This document shows positions 30,500-42,017 of a stretch of DNA of 64,000 nucleotides, one piece after another. The stretch is from NCBI RefSeq assembly GCF_028640845.1, contig NC_080546.1:15287520-15351519 (forward strand), in the 5' to 3' direction. The DNA is from Ahaetulla prasina (Eukaryota > Chordata > Lepidosauria > Squamata > Colubridae). The position numbers were made by a program, and so were the translations under genes. The first letter of the stretch is position 1; each line of letters begins with the position of its first letter. Under the pieces are notes generated by a model. It searched no databases. It had not been told where the DNA came from and saw nothing but the letters and a program-made list of their open reading frames with translations.

Positions 30500-31640
30500 A
30501 ACATTTTTTCCAGAGCAAAAATTCTCAGACCATTTCAGGCTAGTGGTCCAACAGTTCACTATACAACCGTAATAACAGAAAGCAAGAATCTTTTCAGATC
30601 CAGGCACTAGTGTTTAAATCTTCACATTCAAAACTTCATCCTCGCCTTAAATGAACCTTTTGAGGTAAATGTAGGCCAGCTACTACTTCACAGTGTTGTT
30701 GTGAATATAAAAATATTCATAGTAAATAGGAGGAGCAGGTGCTCTGGGTAGTATTATAGACAATCTGTATATAAGTGTGAAGTTCCTTGAAATGAATTAG
30801 TGTATAATGTTGATGTCCTCCACTTACAACCGAGGTGGGGAATGATGGCCTCTTTATGACTTGTGCACTTCAGCTCCCAGAATTCCTGAGCCAGCATGAA
30901 TTGCTGTAGCTGCCCTGTTTGAGCTTCAGCTCATTTAGCCTCCAGATTTGAAGAACAGAGCTTGGACATTGTCCCATCAATTGTGTTGTGGTTCAAACAC
31001 AATGTTTATTGGTTTATTTATTGGTGCCATTTATCCACTGCCTCAATCTAGTGGGTTCTAAGCACTTTGCAGATATTAAAATCACCATAATAAATAATAC
31101 ATTTTACATTACATTGGGATACCACTGGTTTATCTTGCAAATTGGAGATGGAAAGCTAAACATGCTCCACTTAGTCTCTTTGGACCCTCCAGGTCCGGAT
31201 ACCAAACGGTATCCTTGAAGACCCCGCTCCTGCATTGGGGGAGGGATCATGTTTTTTTTAATTATCGGTTTTGCATTTTTTCTTTTTTTGTCTCCCTGTC
31301 CTGAACCGAGCAGCCATTTAATTTGGCTGTGATTCCGCTGCTGTCTCAGTTGGGATTTTGACAGCATAATATGAATATTGGAACTTTTTATAATAGCTTT
31401 GGTAATAATAATCATATTCCGTTGAACCTGTCAGAGCCTTTAGTCATTACGGTGGGAGCTGCAGAGTGCAAAAGCACACATCGCAAGATAAATTACCTCA
31501 GCTTTTTCTGAAGCTCTTTTCAGAGAGAGAAGGAAACATGCCTGTGTCGCTTTGGTGATTTCTAAGTCCTACAACAAGTCACACTTCACCCTTTTGAGGT
31601 GTGCTTAGCCTTTTCCTAGACTGGTTGCCATTCAAAAAAA
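30500..31640. other. Unique sequence with possible conserved noncoding part
   Basis: It contains a short foldback fragment (GACTTGTGCACTTCAGC, 30860-30895). 31290-31560 is AT-rich, free of repeat families, and contains phrases such as AATTTGGCTGTGATTCCG and TAATAATCATATTCCG. No coding gene is supported. Confidence 0.35.
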
Positions 31641-31682
31641 CAGAATAACAGAGTTGGAAGGGACTTTGAAGGTTTTCAAATC

Positions 31683-32228
31683 CAGTGGTTCCCCAACCTT
31701 TTGGTTTTATGGAGAGAGATTTTTTTTCATGGACCAGAGGGGACATGTCCCAAGGATCCTTTTTCAAGACTTTCTTGTTTTTTTTCTTTTGAAGACATTT
31801 TGCTTCTCATCCAAGAAGCTTCTTCAGCTCTGACATGATAGTGGGGAATGGAAGGATTTATATTCCTTGCAGACAGCTGGTCATCTGCATCCTTTTAGAG
31901 GGTTGTTGAAGCACTTGGAGGTTTATCTGTGTCCTCAGGGTCATCTGGTTCTGTAGTCCTGGTTCCTGTAGTCTGCAACTTTTCCTCTGGAAATCCATTC
32001 CTACTCCCACACCATTCAACAAACCAAGGAAGTCCAGTTGCCTCCTGAAAAAGCTCCTTTGGGACAACCATGAGGTGGATGACTGAGAATCTCTACAGAC
32101 TTTCAGAGGGGACCTGGTTTTGCATGGTGCCTGAATCTCATGGATGGAGCTTCACTTGTTTGCACAGCCTGGTTTCTGGCATGCTGCGGACCCATGCTGA
32201 TCCACGGGCTGAGGGTTGGGGATCCCTG
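31683..32228. mobile_element. hAT-type element (CCCCAACC ends) with inner repeat
   Basis: It spans CAGTGGTTCCCCAACC to GGTTGGGGATCCCTG. The flanks TTCAAATC and CTCTAGTC agree at five of eight and fit an ancestral TTCTAGTC CR1 site. Inside at about 31770-32100 lies a dispersed repeat with GCTTCTCATCCAAGAAGC. Confidence 0.75.
31770..32100 (-). repeat. Dispersed repeat with GAAGCTTCTTGGATGAGAAG phrase
   Basis: Minus-strand copy of a repeat also found at 34930-35200 and 52905-54715 (plus). The shared order is: a GACCCTGAGGACACAGATAA section, CAGCTGTCTGCAAGGAATAT, the GCTTCTTGGATGAGAAG phrase, and GTCCAGTTGCCTCCTGAAAA. It could be a Penelope-like or other retroelement end; I cannot assign it. Confidence 0.6.
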
Positions 32229-32520
32229 CTCTAGTCCAAATCCCTGCTCTGGCAGAAAACTCTATTGAGGCAAATGGTTGTCCAATCTCTTCTTAAAAAC
32301 CTCCAGCGATGGAGCACCCACAACTTCTGGAGGCAAGTCTGATTAATTTTTATAACTGTCAGGAAAGTTCTCCTTAACTGTAGGTTGCTTCTCTCCTTGA
32401 TTAGTTTCTATCCATTGCTTCTTGTCCTGCCTTCAGGTGCTTTGGAGACTAGGTTGAACCTGTCTTCTTTGTGGCAGCCTCTTAGATATTCCCTCCTGGT
32501 TCATATCTATGCTTACAGCC

Positions 32521-33280
32521 CAGTAGTGGTATTCACTTACTGTTGTGCCTCGTCCTCCCTCCTCTCCTCAGCCAGATCCCTCCTGTCTCCTCCCAGGCCT
32601 GCTATCAGATTCGGAGACTGATAATGAAGATGAACGGCCTGTCATGCCTCCAGCCCCCGGTTCTGGCCCCATGCCCGGACAGGATGTCAGGAATGAACAA
32701 AGAAACCTCACTGATGTGGCGTGTGTTCCTTTGGCTCAGCCATCAGAGGAAGACAGCCACGGATTGGAATTGCTTGGGCCTACGCCTTCTGACCCCTCCC
32801 TTTCTCAAACAGCAGAAAACCATTCAAAGTGGGAAGATCCTCGCTTCCGGAGATCTGAGAGGCGATGTCAGCAGAAGGAAGGGAGGGGCAGGCCTGGATA
32901 AGTGCTGAGTCATGGAGCCACACCCCACAGCCTATATAAAGGACCTGCTTGAGTCAAGCAACTTTGAGTCAAGCAAAGTCTCATTTAGTTTGCTGAAGTC
33001 ACAACTTGGATTCCTGCCTGCCGTGAGAAATCTGAAAGGAATTTGGCAAAACTGCAGAGGCTTCGTGGCCACGCTTGATACAGACTTCCTAGACCCGGTC
33101 ATCGGAGGGGGAGTGGGACACGACACTTACCTTTGCTACTGGTTCACAAATGTGAGTGCATGCCCCATCTTCTGTGCATACGCAGAGCATCTGTGATGAC
33201 GTCCAGGTGGGTGGGCGGAGCCTCCCGCCACTGCTACAGGTTCACCCAAACCGTGTAGAACTGGTAGAATACCAACACTG
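32521..33280. mobile_element. hAT-type MITE carrying a solo LTR
   Basis: It spans CAGTAGTGGTATTCACTTAC to GGTAGAATACCAACACTG. Perfect 8-bp duplications TTACAGCC occur at 32513-32520 and 33281-33288. Without the LTR the MITE would be about 170 bp. Confidence 0.9.
32541..33125 (+). mobile_element. Solo LTR inside a hAT MITE
   Basis: The 585-bp unit spans TGTTGTGCCTCGTCC to GGGACACGACA, with perfect 5-bp duplications CTTAC (32536-32540 and 33126-33130). A TATA-like CCTATATAAAGG lies near 32931. The Pro/Ser/Glu-rich open frames across it are shared with the other LTRs of this family and are not genes. Confidence 0.88.
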
Positions 33281-33469
33281 TTACAGCCAACCTAGCATTC
33301 TTAGCTGAAGTAGCAGATGCAGGGACCTGGAACTGAACCAAACAGAACATCTTCCACACCTAATTACATTGATGACTTGTCATAATGGTTTCTCTGTCAT
33401 TTTTAATCGCATCAACATCCAGAAATGCTAACCAGTTTGAGATATACCTGTCACAAATGACTTTTTGTT

Positions 33470-33895
33470 TACCAGTAGTCCTTGAGTTACAACCTTAACT
33501 GAGCCTGGCAATTAGGGTTGTAAGTCATGACAATCGTAAAGAGTGACTTAGACCCATTTTTACTACAAGATCAAGATCAAATTTGGGTCAGTCACTGGGA
33601 CCAGGGATTTACAGTTCTGAGCTTTCGGACTCATGCTGGAACTCACCTTCAGGGAATTTCTCTTTACTGGAATACATGCTTTGGGTTGTTCTGTGAGTTG
33701 TGTTTATGTGGTGCCTTCCTATTGGCTGATTGTATGTGTTTTACTATGCTTTTACTACGTTTTTTGGTAGCAATCATTAAGCAAATGCTGTGGTTGTTTA
33801 GCAAACCCACTGTCTGCTGTGGGAGAGGTTTTGCCAGAAACTGGAAATAAATTCCGATTTTCAGTAAAACCAGTCAGGGACTGCCTACAATAGCT
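33470..33895. repeat. ACTTACAACC-type repeat, diverged
   Basis: AGTAGTCCTTGAGTTACAAC is on the left and AGTCAGGGACTGCCTACAAT on the right. The centre (33565-33760) is unlike other copies and may be another insertion. Confidence 0.5.
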
Positions 33896-34416
33896 CATAC
33901 TTTCTATTATTCTTTGAAAATAATTCTCCAGCCACTTTTTATCCTGTGCACTTAATTGTTCAAACTATCAAAGAGATAAAAGTTGTGGTATGTTTTAAAA
34001 AAAACCAAAAAACCCTCGATCTCATTTGCTCGTATTAAATTGCAGAGATCAGACTTTTAAAGAACTCATTTTTAATGGATGGCTAGCTTTTCTTGTGCCT
34101 TTGCAGTGGCTAGAATAAGGCCCATTGAAGTTTATTGTCATGGAAACCTGCAAAACAAAGTTGAAAAACAGTATCTTGTGTGACTTAATGTTTAAAATCA
34201 AAGGCAACTGAGCTTCGGAGCAATTTGAAGCTATGTCCGGAGTCTGCATTTCCTTTTGAAAAATGAGTTTAAGTAGAGAGTGGAAATGGGACTTCAAATA
34301 TGAAAAGCCTGTCCAATCTGACAAAAGACAACAATTTTCTTCAATGAACTTCTGAATTTTCATAAGCAGCATGATGTTGAGATCTCTAACATGATTGGAA
34401 TCCCAGTTTCTTATCT
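33896..34416. other. Unique-looking, possible conserved noncoding
   Basis: 34040-34330 is AT-rich, repeat-free and has no frameshifted coding signal. It includes TTTATTGTCATGGAAACC and ATCAAAGGCAACTGAGC. It is a candidate regulatory element only. Confidence 0.3.
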
Positions 34417-34417
34417 A

Positions 34418-34777
34418 TCTATATATATAAACCAAACACCACTCACTCATCATGAAATCTCCAGAATGGTAAAGCCTACAAATTTGAAATTTGGCACATA
34501 TGTTCCTCTTGGCTTCTAAGAAAGGATTTTTCGAAATGACCATCAGATCATTAGTATTTCATAGACAGTGGTATATTCACACGCTCTGATGCTAAGGAGT
34601 TAGACATTCTACTCCCCCTCCCCCATGAAAAGAACTCTGTTCCAACTGCCAGTTGCCTTATATTAACACTCTCTGATGCTACGGATTTACACATTCTACA
34701 TTAAGTTTCAGGCTTTAAGTGTCAATTTATCATGCCCAATCACATAGTTTCATAGCAAAGCACAGGCGTCCAGCTAG
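34418..34777 (+). mobile_element. Helitron-like nonautonomous element
   Basis: It begins TCTATATATATAAACC after a host A and ends CGTCCAGCTAG before a host T, matching the 5'-TC...CTAG-3' ends and A/T insertion site of Helitrons. The phrase AATTTGAAATTTGGCACATA is typical of vertebrate copies. No Rep/helicase coding and no flanking duplication are present. Confidence 0.55.
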
Positions 34778-34929
34778 TTATTATATAATTACAGCACAAT
34801 TTGTAAAATACGGACACAACAAAGTCCATATTTTGGACAGAGAGGATCGCCAGTTTGAAAGAAGGGTCAAAGAGGCCATCTATGTCAAAATTGAACAGCC
34901 CTCTCTCAACAGAGGGAGAGGTATATGAC

Positions 34930-35200
34930 ATCATCTATCTCCAATCTACAATGCAGTCCTTTCAAAAGTTCCAAGAAGGCTCCACACCAATTTGCACCAC
35001 TCAGGTGACCCTGAGGACACAAATAAACCTCCAGGTGACCTTAATGACTCACTAAAAGAAGGCAAATGACCAGCTGTTTGCAAGGAGTATAAACCCTTCC
35101 ATTCCCCACCATCCGGTCAGAGCTGAAGAAGCTTCTTGGATGAGAAGCAAAACGTCTTCAAAGAAAAACCAGAAAGTCCAGTTGCCTCTTGAGAGAAAAA
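34930..35200 (+). repeat. Dispersed repeat with GAAGCTTCTTGGATGAGAAG phrase
   Basis: It has GACCCTGAGGACACAAATAA, CCAGCTGTTTGCAAGGAGTA, GAAGCTTCTTGGATGAGAAG and AAGTCCAGTTGCCTCTTGA in the same order as 52905-54715. Confidence 0.6.
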
Positions 35201-35887
35201 AATAGTGCACAGTTTCTTCCCCTTTTCTTATTCTGCGCCTTAAATGAAAGCAGTTTAGCCTAAAACGTAGCAGTGGGCCAGCTGCTGCTGACCTCTTAGT
35301 AAATGCTACAAGTCATGGGGAAATATAAGCCATGGGGAAATCAAAGGCACTTTGACTCCTCAAAGTTAAATTGTTGTTTTTCTTGGAGGTACATTACACC
35401 GTAATGGAATATCAAACTAATAGCGGCCAGAATATTGAATCACAATACCAATTAGCTCATACTAAAAAACATCCATATACTTGGCAGGAAAACTTAGAGG
35501 GTTGACGCTGACGAGGTGGGAAGCACTGATTCCCAGCCTAGAGATGGTTGTTTAAACACTTTGTGCACCAGGGTCACCAAGCAACGTGTCAAGTATCTAT
35601 TAACTTGGAAAAATGAAAGGAAGAAGCCTAGAGAAATCAGAAACCTCCCAATTTATTTGCATTGCGTTCTCCACTGCAAACGAACGGTTATGCAGAAAAC
35701 TAGCCAGGGTCTTCTGTCAAGTCAATCTGTGACATTAAACTGAGGGTTAAATGATTGACAGATGTTTTTTTCTAGATCCAGTTTAAGATGTTGGTAATCT
35801 TGAAGTGTTTAGATAGCCGGTCAGATAATAGCAATATGAACTTGGGTACATATTCAGGCTACTGGAACTGGGTGATTAAATTTCAGA
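35201..35887. other. No gene recognised
   Basis: Unique-looking sequence. The open frame at 35516-35743 shows no family motifs and has no supporting signals. Confidence 0.4.
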
Positions 35888-35972
35888 AAGAGGAGGAGGA
35901 GGAGGGGAGAAGGAGGAGAAGAAGAAGAGGAGGAGGAGGAGGGGGAGGAAGAGGAGGAGGGGAGAAGAGGAA

Positions 35973-36004
<32 letters not shown>

Positions 36005-36258
36005 AGAAGAGGAGGAGGAGAAGAAGAAAAGGGGGAGGAGGAGGAGGGGGAGGAGGAGAAGGAGACGAAGAGAAGGAGGAGGAAGAGGAGGAGTAAGAGG
36101 AGTGGGAGGGGGAGAAGAGGAAGAAGAGGAGGAGGAAGAGGAAGAGGAAGAAGAGGAGGAGGAGGGGGAGGAGGAGAAGGAGAAGGAGGAGGAGGAGGAG
36201 GAGGAAGAGAAGAAGAAGAAGAAGAAGAAGAAGAAGAAGAAGAAGAAGAAGAAGAAGA
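35888..36258. repeat. Long purine tract (GGA/GAA)n
   Basis: About 370 bp are almost purely purine on the plus strand, with GGA, GAAGAG and GGGGAG units ending in a clean GAA run (36210-36258). The Glu/Arg/Gly-rich and Leu/Ser/Pro-rich frames across it are artefacts of composition. Confidence 0.97.
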
Positions 36259-36850
36259 AGCATGTGTTGTGAAACGATGCCTTCTAATCTTTGTATAAGA
36301 GAAGTTGAATACAGCTGTAGATGTTGAGTTTTAAGGATTTCTCCTGCCATTTTCAATTATACACAACCTATTCCCTGCATGCTTATTTTCTTTCAGCAGA
36401 AGATCAAAAGAGAACAACTTTGTACTGGACGTCTAATAAACAGAGCTTTGTCTGACTCAGACTTGACGGTGCATGCTATTTTCCAGAGAGGACCGAGTCT
36501 CTTCTTCCGACCCTCTGTTTTGTTTTGTTGTTTTTCCATTCAGCTCCTTTTTGTTTTGTGTTTTATATAACTGCCCTTTCCTGCATTTGGGCAGCAAATG
36601 GCCAGTGGTAATATTTGCACTCTGTTCACATCTCCACTTGAAAGTTTTGAACTATGTCAGCCTCTGCAAAACTTACTATGACTTGTCTAGATACCAACAG
36701 GGTGCTCTGGGAATTATAGACTGAAGCCAAGTAGCTGCCGTCTTCTGAACCATGGATGGCTTCACCCAGCCAGACAGCCAACACAATCTCTTCTAACATG
36801 CTCCAATCCATTCCCTATTTAGTAGAAAAATGCAAGCAGATTTTTTTTAC
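36259..36850. other. No gene recognised
   Basis: Unique-looking sequence. Short plus-strand frames at 36379-36724 lack motifs. Confidence 0.4.
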
Positions 36851-36851
36851 A

Positions 36852-37875
36852 GATTAACAGAGTCGGAAGGGACCTTGTTAGATCATCTAGTCCAATCCCC
36901 CACCCAAGTAGGAGACCCTACACCATTTTTGACAGATGGCAGTCCAACCTCTTCTTGAAAGCCTCCAGTGATGAAGCTCCCACAACTTCCGAAGGCAGCT
37001 TCTGTTCCATTAGTTGATTGTTCTCACTGTCAGAAAACTCCTCCTTATTTCTAGGTTGAATCTCTCCTTGATCAGTTTCCATCCATTATTCCTTGTCTGG
37101 CCTTGGAAAATAATTTGATCCCTTCCTCTCTGTGACAGCCCCTCAAATATTGGAACACTGCTACCGTGTTTCCCCAAAAATAAGACCCTGTCTTATATTT
37201 TTTTTGAAACCCCAAAATAAGCGCTTAGCCTTATTTTCGGGGAGGTTTTGTTATTTTGGGGCACATGGAGCAAGATGGGGCTCCTCTTGCCGTCTTACCT
37301 AATTTCCAGCTCTGCATTTAAATATTTTCGAGGAGAGCTTATTTTCAGGGGGAAATAAGCATGCGCTCAAAAGCCTGATTGGGCTTATTATCAGGGGATG
37401 TCTTATTTTTGGGGAAACAGGGTATCATGTCTCCCCTGGTCCTTCTCTTCACTAGACTAACCATGCCCAGTTCATGTAACTGTTCTTCATATGTTTTAGC
37501 CTCCAATCCCCTAATCATCCTGGTTGCTCTCCTCTGCACTTTTTCTAGCGTCTCAACATCTTTTTTATAGTGTGGTGACCAAAACTGGATGCCGTATTCT
37601 AGGTGTGGTCTTACTAGGGCTTTATAGAGTGGTATTAATAGTATTTCACTTGATCTTGACTGTTAATGCAGTTTAGGATTGCCTTGGCTTTTTTGGCTGC
37701 CACCACACACTGCTGGCTCATATTTAGCTGGTTTTTCACGAAGACTCCAAGATCCCTCTCACAGTTACTGCTATTAAGCCTGGTTTCACTCAGTTTGTAT
37801 GTGCACTTTTGGTTTTCCTTGCCTAACTGTAAGACTTTACTTTTCTCTACATTGAAAGTTGGCTTTTTCGTGGGT
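36852..37875 (-). mobile_element. CR1 LINE, 3' ~750 bp, interrupted by a TA-flanked MITE
   Basis: The longest CR1 here. On the minus strand, 37870-37640 encodes FNVEKSKVLQLG, ERDLGVFVKNQLNMSQQC and KKAKAILNCI. 37570-37433 encodes [21 protein letters not shown]. After the MITE the C-terminal and 3' UTR sections continue to AGAGTCGGAAGGGACC at 36860. Frameshifted and without the catalytic region. Confidence 0.86.
37164..37432. mobile_element. TA-flanked MITE (CCGTGTTTCCCC type)
   Basis: The 269-bp element spans CCGTGTTTCCCCAAAAATAA to TTATTTTTGGGGAAACAGGG. TA lies at 37162-37163 and 37433-37434. Removing it restores the CR1 phrase ACACTGCTATCATGTCTCC seen near 570. TA duplication and simple TIRs suggest Tc1/mariner-type mobilisation. 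Confidence 0.9.
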
Positions 37876-37879
37876 TGGG

Positions 37880-38370
37880 TATGAACAGAACATGTCACTG
37901 TGTGTTCTTGTCTTTGAGAAGTGGTCAGTAGCCTGTACTCTTGCTAGGACAAGCTGGTCATGCAGATCAATCCTCAGAGAGACCTTGTCCTCACCCTTAT
38001 GGCCTATGGACAATAAAGATTAATTTTACAGCCAAAGTATCCAAATGGTTCATATATACCACCGGGTTCCTAGCCCAATGTGACCTGGGAAAAATTAAAA
38101 TTGATCACAGTCATATGGCACATACAGATGAGTCACCTTGGACTTAATATAGAGCAGGTTCTGCAGCTCTATAAAATGCACTTTAAATGAAGTTGCGATA
38201 TGTATTTGTCTCTGAAGAATCGTAAGGCTCTGAAGTGTTCATTAAATCCACTTTGCCACAGGTCCTGCGGGTTAAATAAAACCCTTTTATATACTGCCCA
38301 AAAGCAAATCGAAATGGACAAATATTAGCCAGGAGCAGAAAAGGCACAAGGACCATGTTCAATTTGGAAG
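37880..38370. other. No gene recognised
   Basis: No repeat family or coding signature identified. Confidence 0.4.
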
Positions 38371-38378
38371 GATAAATG

Positions 38379-38870
38379 CAGTGGTGAAATTCATTTTTTT
38401 TTACTACCGGTTCTGTGGGCGTGGCTTGGTGGGCATGGGAGGAGAACGGTACTGTAAAATCTCCATTCCTACCCCACTCCAGGGGAAGGATACTGCAAAA
38501 TCTCCATTCCCACTGCACTCCAGGGGAAGGATACTGCAAAATCTCCATTCCCACTGCACTCCAGGAGAAGGATACTGCAAAATCTCCATTCCCACCCCAC
38601 TCCTGGGGGAAGGATATTGCAAAATCTCCATTCCCACCTCACTCCAGGGGAAGGATATTGCAAAATCCCCATTACCACCCCACTCCAGGGGGAAGGATGC
38701 TGCAAAATCCTCATACCTTCCCCACTCCTAGGGGAAGGATATTGTAAAATCTCCATTCCTACCCCATTCTGGGGCCAGCCAGAGGTGGTATTTGCAGGTT
38801 CTCTGAACTACTCAAAATTTGCACTACCGGTTCTCCAGAACCGATCAGAACCTGCTGGATTTCACCCCTG
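38379..38870. mobile_element. hAT-type MITE with a 41-bp minisatellite
   Basis: It spans CAGTGGTGAAATTCATTTTT to GGATTTCACCCCTG. Perfect 8-bp duplications GATAAATG lie at 38371-38378 and 38871-38878. From about 38440 to 38760 it holds seven to eight copies of a 41-bp unit (GGATACTGCAAAATCTCC then CATTCCCACCCCACTCCAGG). ORFs here follow the repeat period. Confidence 0.93.
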
Positions 38871-39139
38871 GATAAATGATTCTAGATACTATAATCAAAC
38901 TTGGAAATCAGAACAATGTACTGTAGTGTTTTGCAAATTTATCCCCATGTTACATCGCTATGAGAAGAAATATGACTCTTTATATATATATATATATATA
39001 TTATGGTATGTTGGCATTCCAAGTAGGGATGCCAACCTGTATAATATGTTATTACTGTATTACAATCACGTCTTAGATACCTGTGTGCTTTTCTAGGAAT
39101 TTATTAAATATTGTAGTATTTTTAATTAAAGACAGCAGT

Positions 39140-39600
39140 ACAAATTAACGCAAACTAGAAAATCAAAAGAATAAAAAAAATACAAGCTGCAGAAAAGAAC
39201 AAAGAAAAATAAGAATGTGCAAAAGAAAAAAATAAATATATAAAGGAGTGACTTCCTCCTTGATCACAAGTATAAATAATTTCAGTAACTTATCACCTTC
39301 TCTTAAAATACAATAAATCAAGAATGCACTACCAGACTCTGTGGTCTCTTCCCAAAATCCCCAAAGCTTTAACCAAAAACTATCTACTATTGACCTCACC
39401 CCATTCCTAAGAGGTCTGTAGGGGGTGTGCATAAGAGCACCAAGGTGCCTACCGTTCCTGTCCTAATGTTCCCTTTGATTGTATCCAATTTCATATAGTT
39501 ATTACATACTTATGATTATATATATGCTTATATATCATATAGTTATTTCATGCTTATGTTTATATATACTGTTGTGACAAATAAAATAAATAAATAAAAC
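39140..39600 (+). mobile_element. LINE 3' end (CR1/L3-like) with AAATA tail
   Basis: Sense copy of the family at 5925. It has CTGTGGTCTCTTCCCAAAAT and CTATTGACCTCACCCCATTC, the end of a reading frame, then GTTGTGACAAATAAAATAAA and a short tail. Clade uncertain. Confidence 0.6.
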
Positions 39601-40722
39601 AAATTAAATCTCTTCTTCCCACATCTCACCTCCTATCTATAAACATATCGATAAAGCATCAGTTCAGTCTTGATATCAGAAAAAGTCTATGATGGGTGAT
39701 CAGAGATAACAACATAACTATTTTAAACTTGATCAAATAAATCAATTTTATATTCCTTCCTTTTGCTTCTAAGAATCTGGATATTAATCATTAATAGTTT
39801 AGATGTGACACCCTGTTCATTAAATTGAGGGTCTAGTGATTAGTTGGGATTGTTGGTGTACAAATTTCCCTGCCTGAGTGTAGAAAAGCAGGCAGAGCTG
39901 GGAGGTGGAGTTAAACGCATTATCAGTTTAGAGTCTTGCATTGCAAAAAGAGAGATCCTTGAATTCCATAGACCTTGTCTAGCACCAATTTAATGCTGAC
40001 CATTGACCATATTCTTATGCCTAGGCTTGTATAAATCTTCTGAGCTGCAACTTCACGAATGACCCAGATCCTTCATGCCTGACACTGATTCCACCTCTGG
40101 GTTGAAAATGGAGTTCCTCAAACTTTTTGTCTTGAGGGACTTCAATCTGCCTTCCCTGGCAGTGGTCATTAGGAAAGGCAGAAGCCCTTGAAAAAAGAGA
40201 TCGTCAAATGCAGAAAGGTGGCAGAAGAATTCTTCCTTCTTTTTGTTTGGTTCCTGGGTTTTTTTAAAAAAAAAATTATTCTGTCTTTTAAAAAAAACAC
40301 TCCAAATTCTCAATAGACCAAGCCTAAATATTGTTTTAAATCAACTGCATTGTACCAATTTTAGCTACGTTGAAACGCCAATTGACCAGACTCATCAAAA
40401 TATAAGTCTAGAAAATTATTGTGCAACCTAATTTGGAACACTATAAAGCTAATTAAAACCTTGATTCTAGCGAGCGAAAGGGGCTTTGTTTACCCACAAC
40501 TTATTAAACTTGTAGAAATAGATAAATATTAAATATTTTGCCTCCTTCCGCAGCTGTGCTTCTAGCAGCTAATTTAGATTATTGTTTGAATTGTAAGGCT
40601 AATTTTAGACCCGGCAGAAACTGGAGTGGTAGGTGGAAAAAATTTCTAGGAAGACAGCAAAAAAACCTAACCAAAAATTACAGGCCACATATTTTTATTA
40701 ACTTGAGTATTCCTTCTATATA
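39601..40722. other. No gene recognised
   Basis: Unique-looking AT-rich sequence up to the Gypsy target site. 40530-40600 (GCAGCTAATTTAGATTATTG) is repeat-free and homeodomain-site rich. No supported ORF. Confidence 0.35.
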
Positions 40723-40727
40723 TTATG

Positions 40728-40972
40728 TATTGTGTATTGGGTTCGAGGAATTACTGAGGCGACTACGAGCGTAGTAAACAAGCAACCTTTAATGAAAGCC
40801 AACTTCAAAACAATAATGGCTGGCACCCTGCGTTTGACAGCTCTTATATAAACCTGCTGTCAAACAGGAGAGCCAATCAACACACTAAGAATTCCCGCCC
40901 ATTGGGTTGCCATGCGTCTTAACCAATAGGATACCGTCTCTCATTTAACATGGCGGCTCGCCGAACACAACA
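40728..40972 (-). repeat. 3' LTR of Mag-like Gypsy element
   Basis: The 245-bp unit starts TGTTGTGTTCGGCG on the minus strand and ends CCCAATACACAATA. The end was set by the TTATG duplication; ending three bases earlier would break that match. A TATA-like TTTATATAAG lies near 40850. Confidence 0.92.
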
Positions 40973-42017
40973 CTCCTTCCCCCCCGGATCGCGCATGCGT
41001 AGTCCTGTAAGTATGCCGGGGGCCGACGCGGTCTGGTGGATCGCCGTAACTCAGGAACGGACGGCGGCTGGACACGAATGGAAGGAGGTTGGACCTGCAG
41101 CGCTGCAGAGGCCCCAGAAGGTGGAGCCACAACGATGGGAGAAGTTCCACCCCCTGGTAGGTCGGGCGGTCGGTTGTCGCTGACGGCATCATGTGGAGGG
41201 CTGGAACCCGGAACAGAATTAGAGGGAAACGCACACCAGGCGGGCATCGGGTGTTCCCTCTCGCCACGTGGGGAATGGCTAACGGTCGTCCTCGTAGTTG
41301 GTCCACGTGGCGCCGCCACGTCCGGCCGTCTTCGAGGCGGACCCTATAAGAGCAGGGACCAGTTATGCCCGAAATAATGCCAGGTAGCCAACGCGGTTCA
41401 CCCCCAAAATTTTGCACATAGACGTGGTCCCCCTCTGCGAAGGACCGGGGCGGCCGGAGCAGGTCAGGGGGTGGTCTGGGTGAATAACCGGGGTGGAGTC
41501 GGTCCAACGTGGTCCTTAGGCGGCGGCCCATTAATAACTCAGAGGGGCTTCTGTTAGTACTGGGGCAGGGTGTCGTGTGCTGGGCCAACAGATAGGCCGA
41601 TACCCTCTCATACCAGTGTCCCGTGTCCAACCTGGCCAGGGCTTCCTTGGCCGATCGCACGGCCCTTTCAGCAAGGCCATTACTAGCCGGGTGATATGGC
41701 GCAATTGGGGCGTGACGGATGCCCTGGGATGCCAGGTAGGACAAGAAGGTGGCAGAAGCTAGTTGCGGTCCATTGTCTGTTACTAGAACATCAGGGAGCC
41801 CATGGGTGGCAAACAACTTGGACAAGACCTGTATCACTGCCTCTGAAGTGGTGGATGCCATGAGTGCTATCTCAACCCACTTCGAATAGGCATCCACCAC
41901 AATTAGGAAGGTGCGACCCTTGAATGGGCCCGCGAAATCCAAATGAATCCGCGACCACGGGGCCCTGGGGTTTTCCCACTCTCTCGGGGCAGCGACTGGA
42001 GCCGCCGGCCTGGACAT
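40941..42017 (-). pseudogene. Integrase core and C-terminus (Mag-like Gypsy)
   Basis: This part of Pol would insert the cDNA into the genome. The catalytic triad is visible as HLDFAGP (Asp 27), VTDNGPQ (Asp 81) and NGLAERAV (Glu 117), giving DD35E spacing. The C-terminal GDHVYVQNFGG segment follows. The natural C-terminus, with RRSTRPRRPPAYLQDY, lies in another frame at 40945-41319, so a frameshift near 41300 separates them. The N-terminal HHCC zinc region is in yet another frame around 42030-42130. It is broken as a single protein. Confidence 0.88.
40973..40984 (-). promoter_or_regulatory. Polypurine tract
   Basis: GGGGGGAAGGAG lies directly before the 3' LTR on the minus strand, the expected place for plus-strand DNA priming. 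Confidence 0.75.

Larger units (their letters stand above)
31641..32490 (-). mobile_element. CR1 LINE 3' end split by a hAT element
   Basis: AGAGTTGGAAGGGACTTTG is on the left. CAAATCCCTGCTCTGGCAG and the GGTTGTCCAATCTCTTCTTA section lie to the right of the insertion. The order matches other CR1 copies in the window. Confidence 0.78.
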
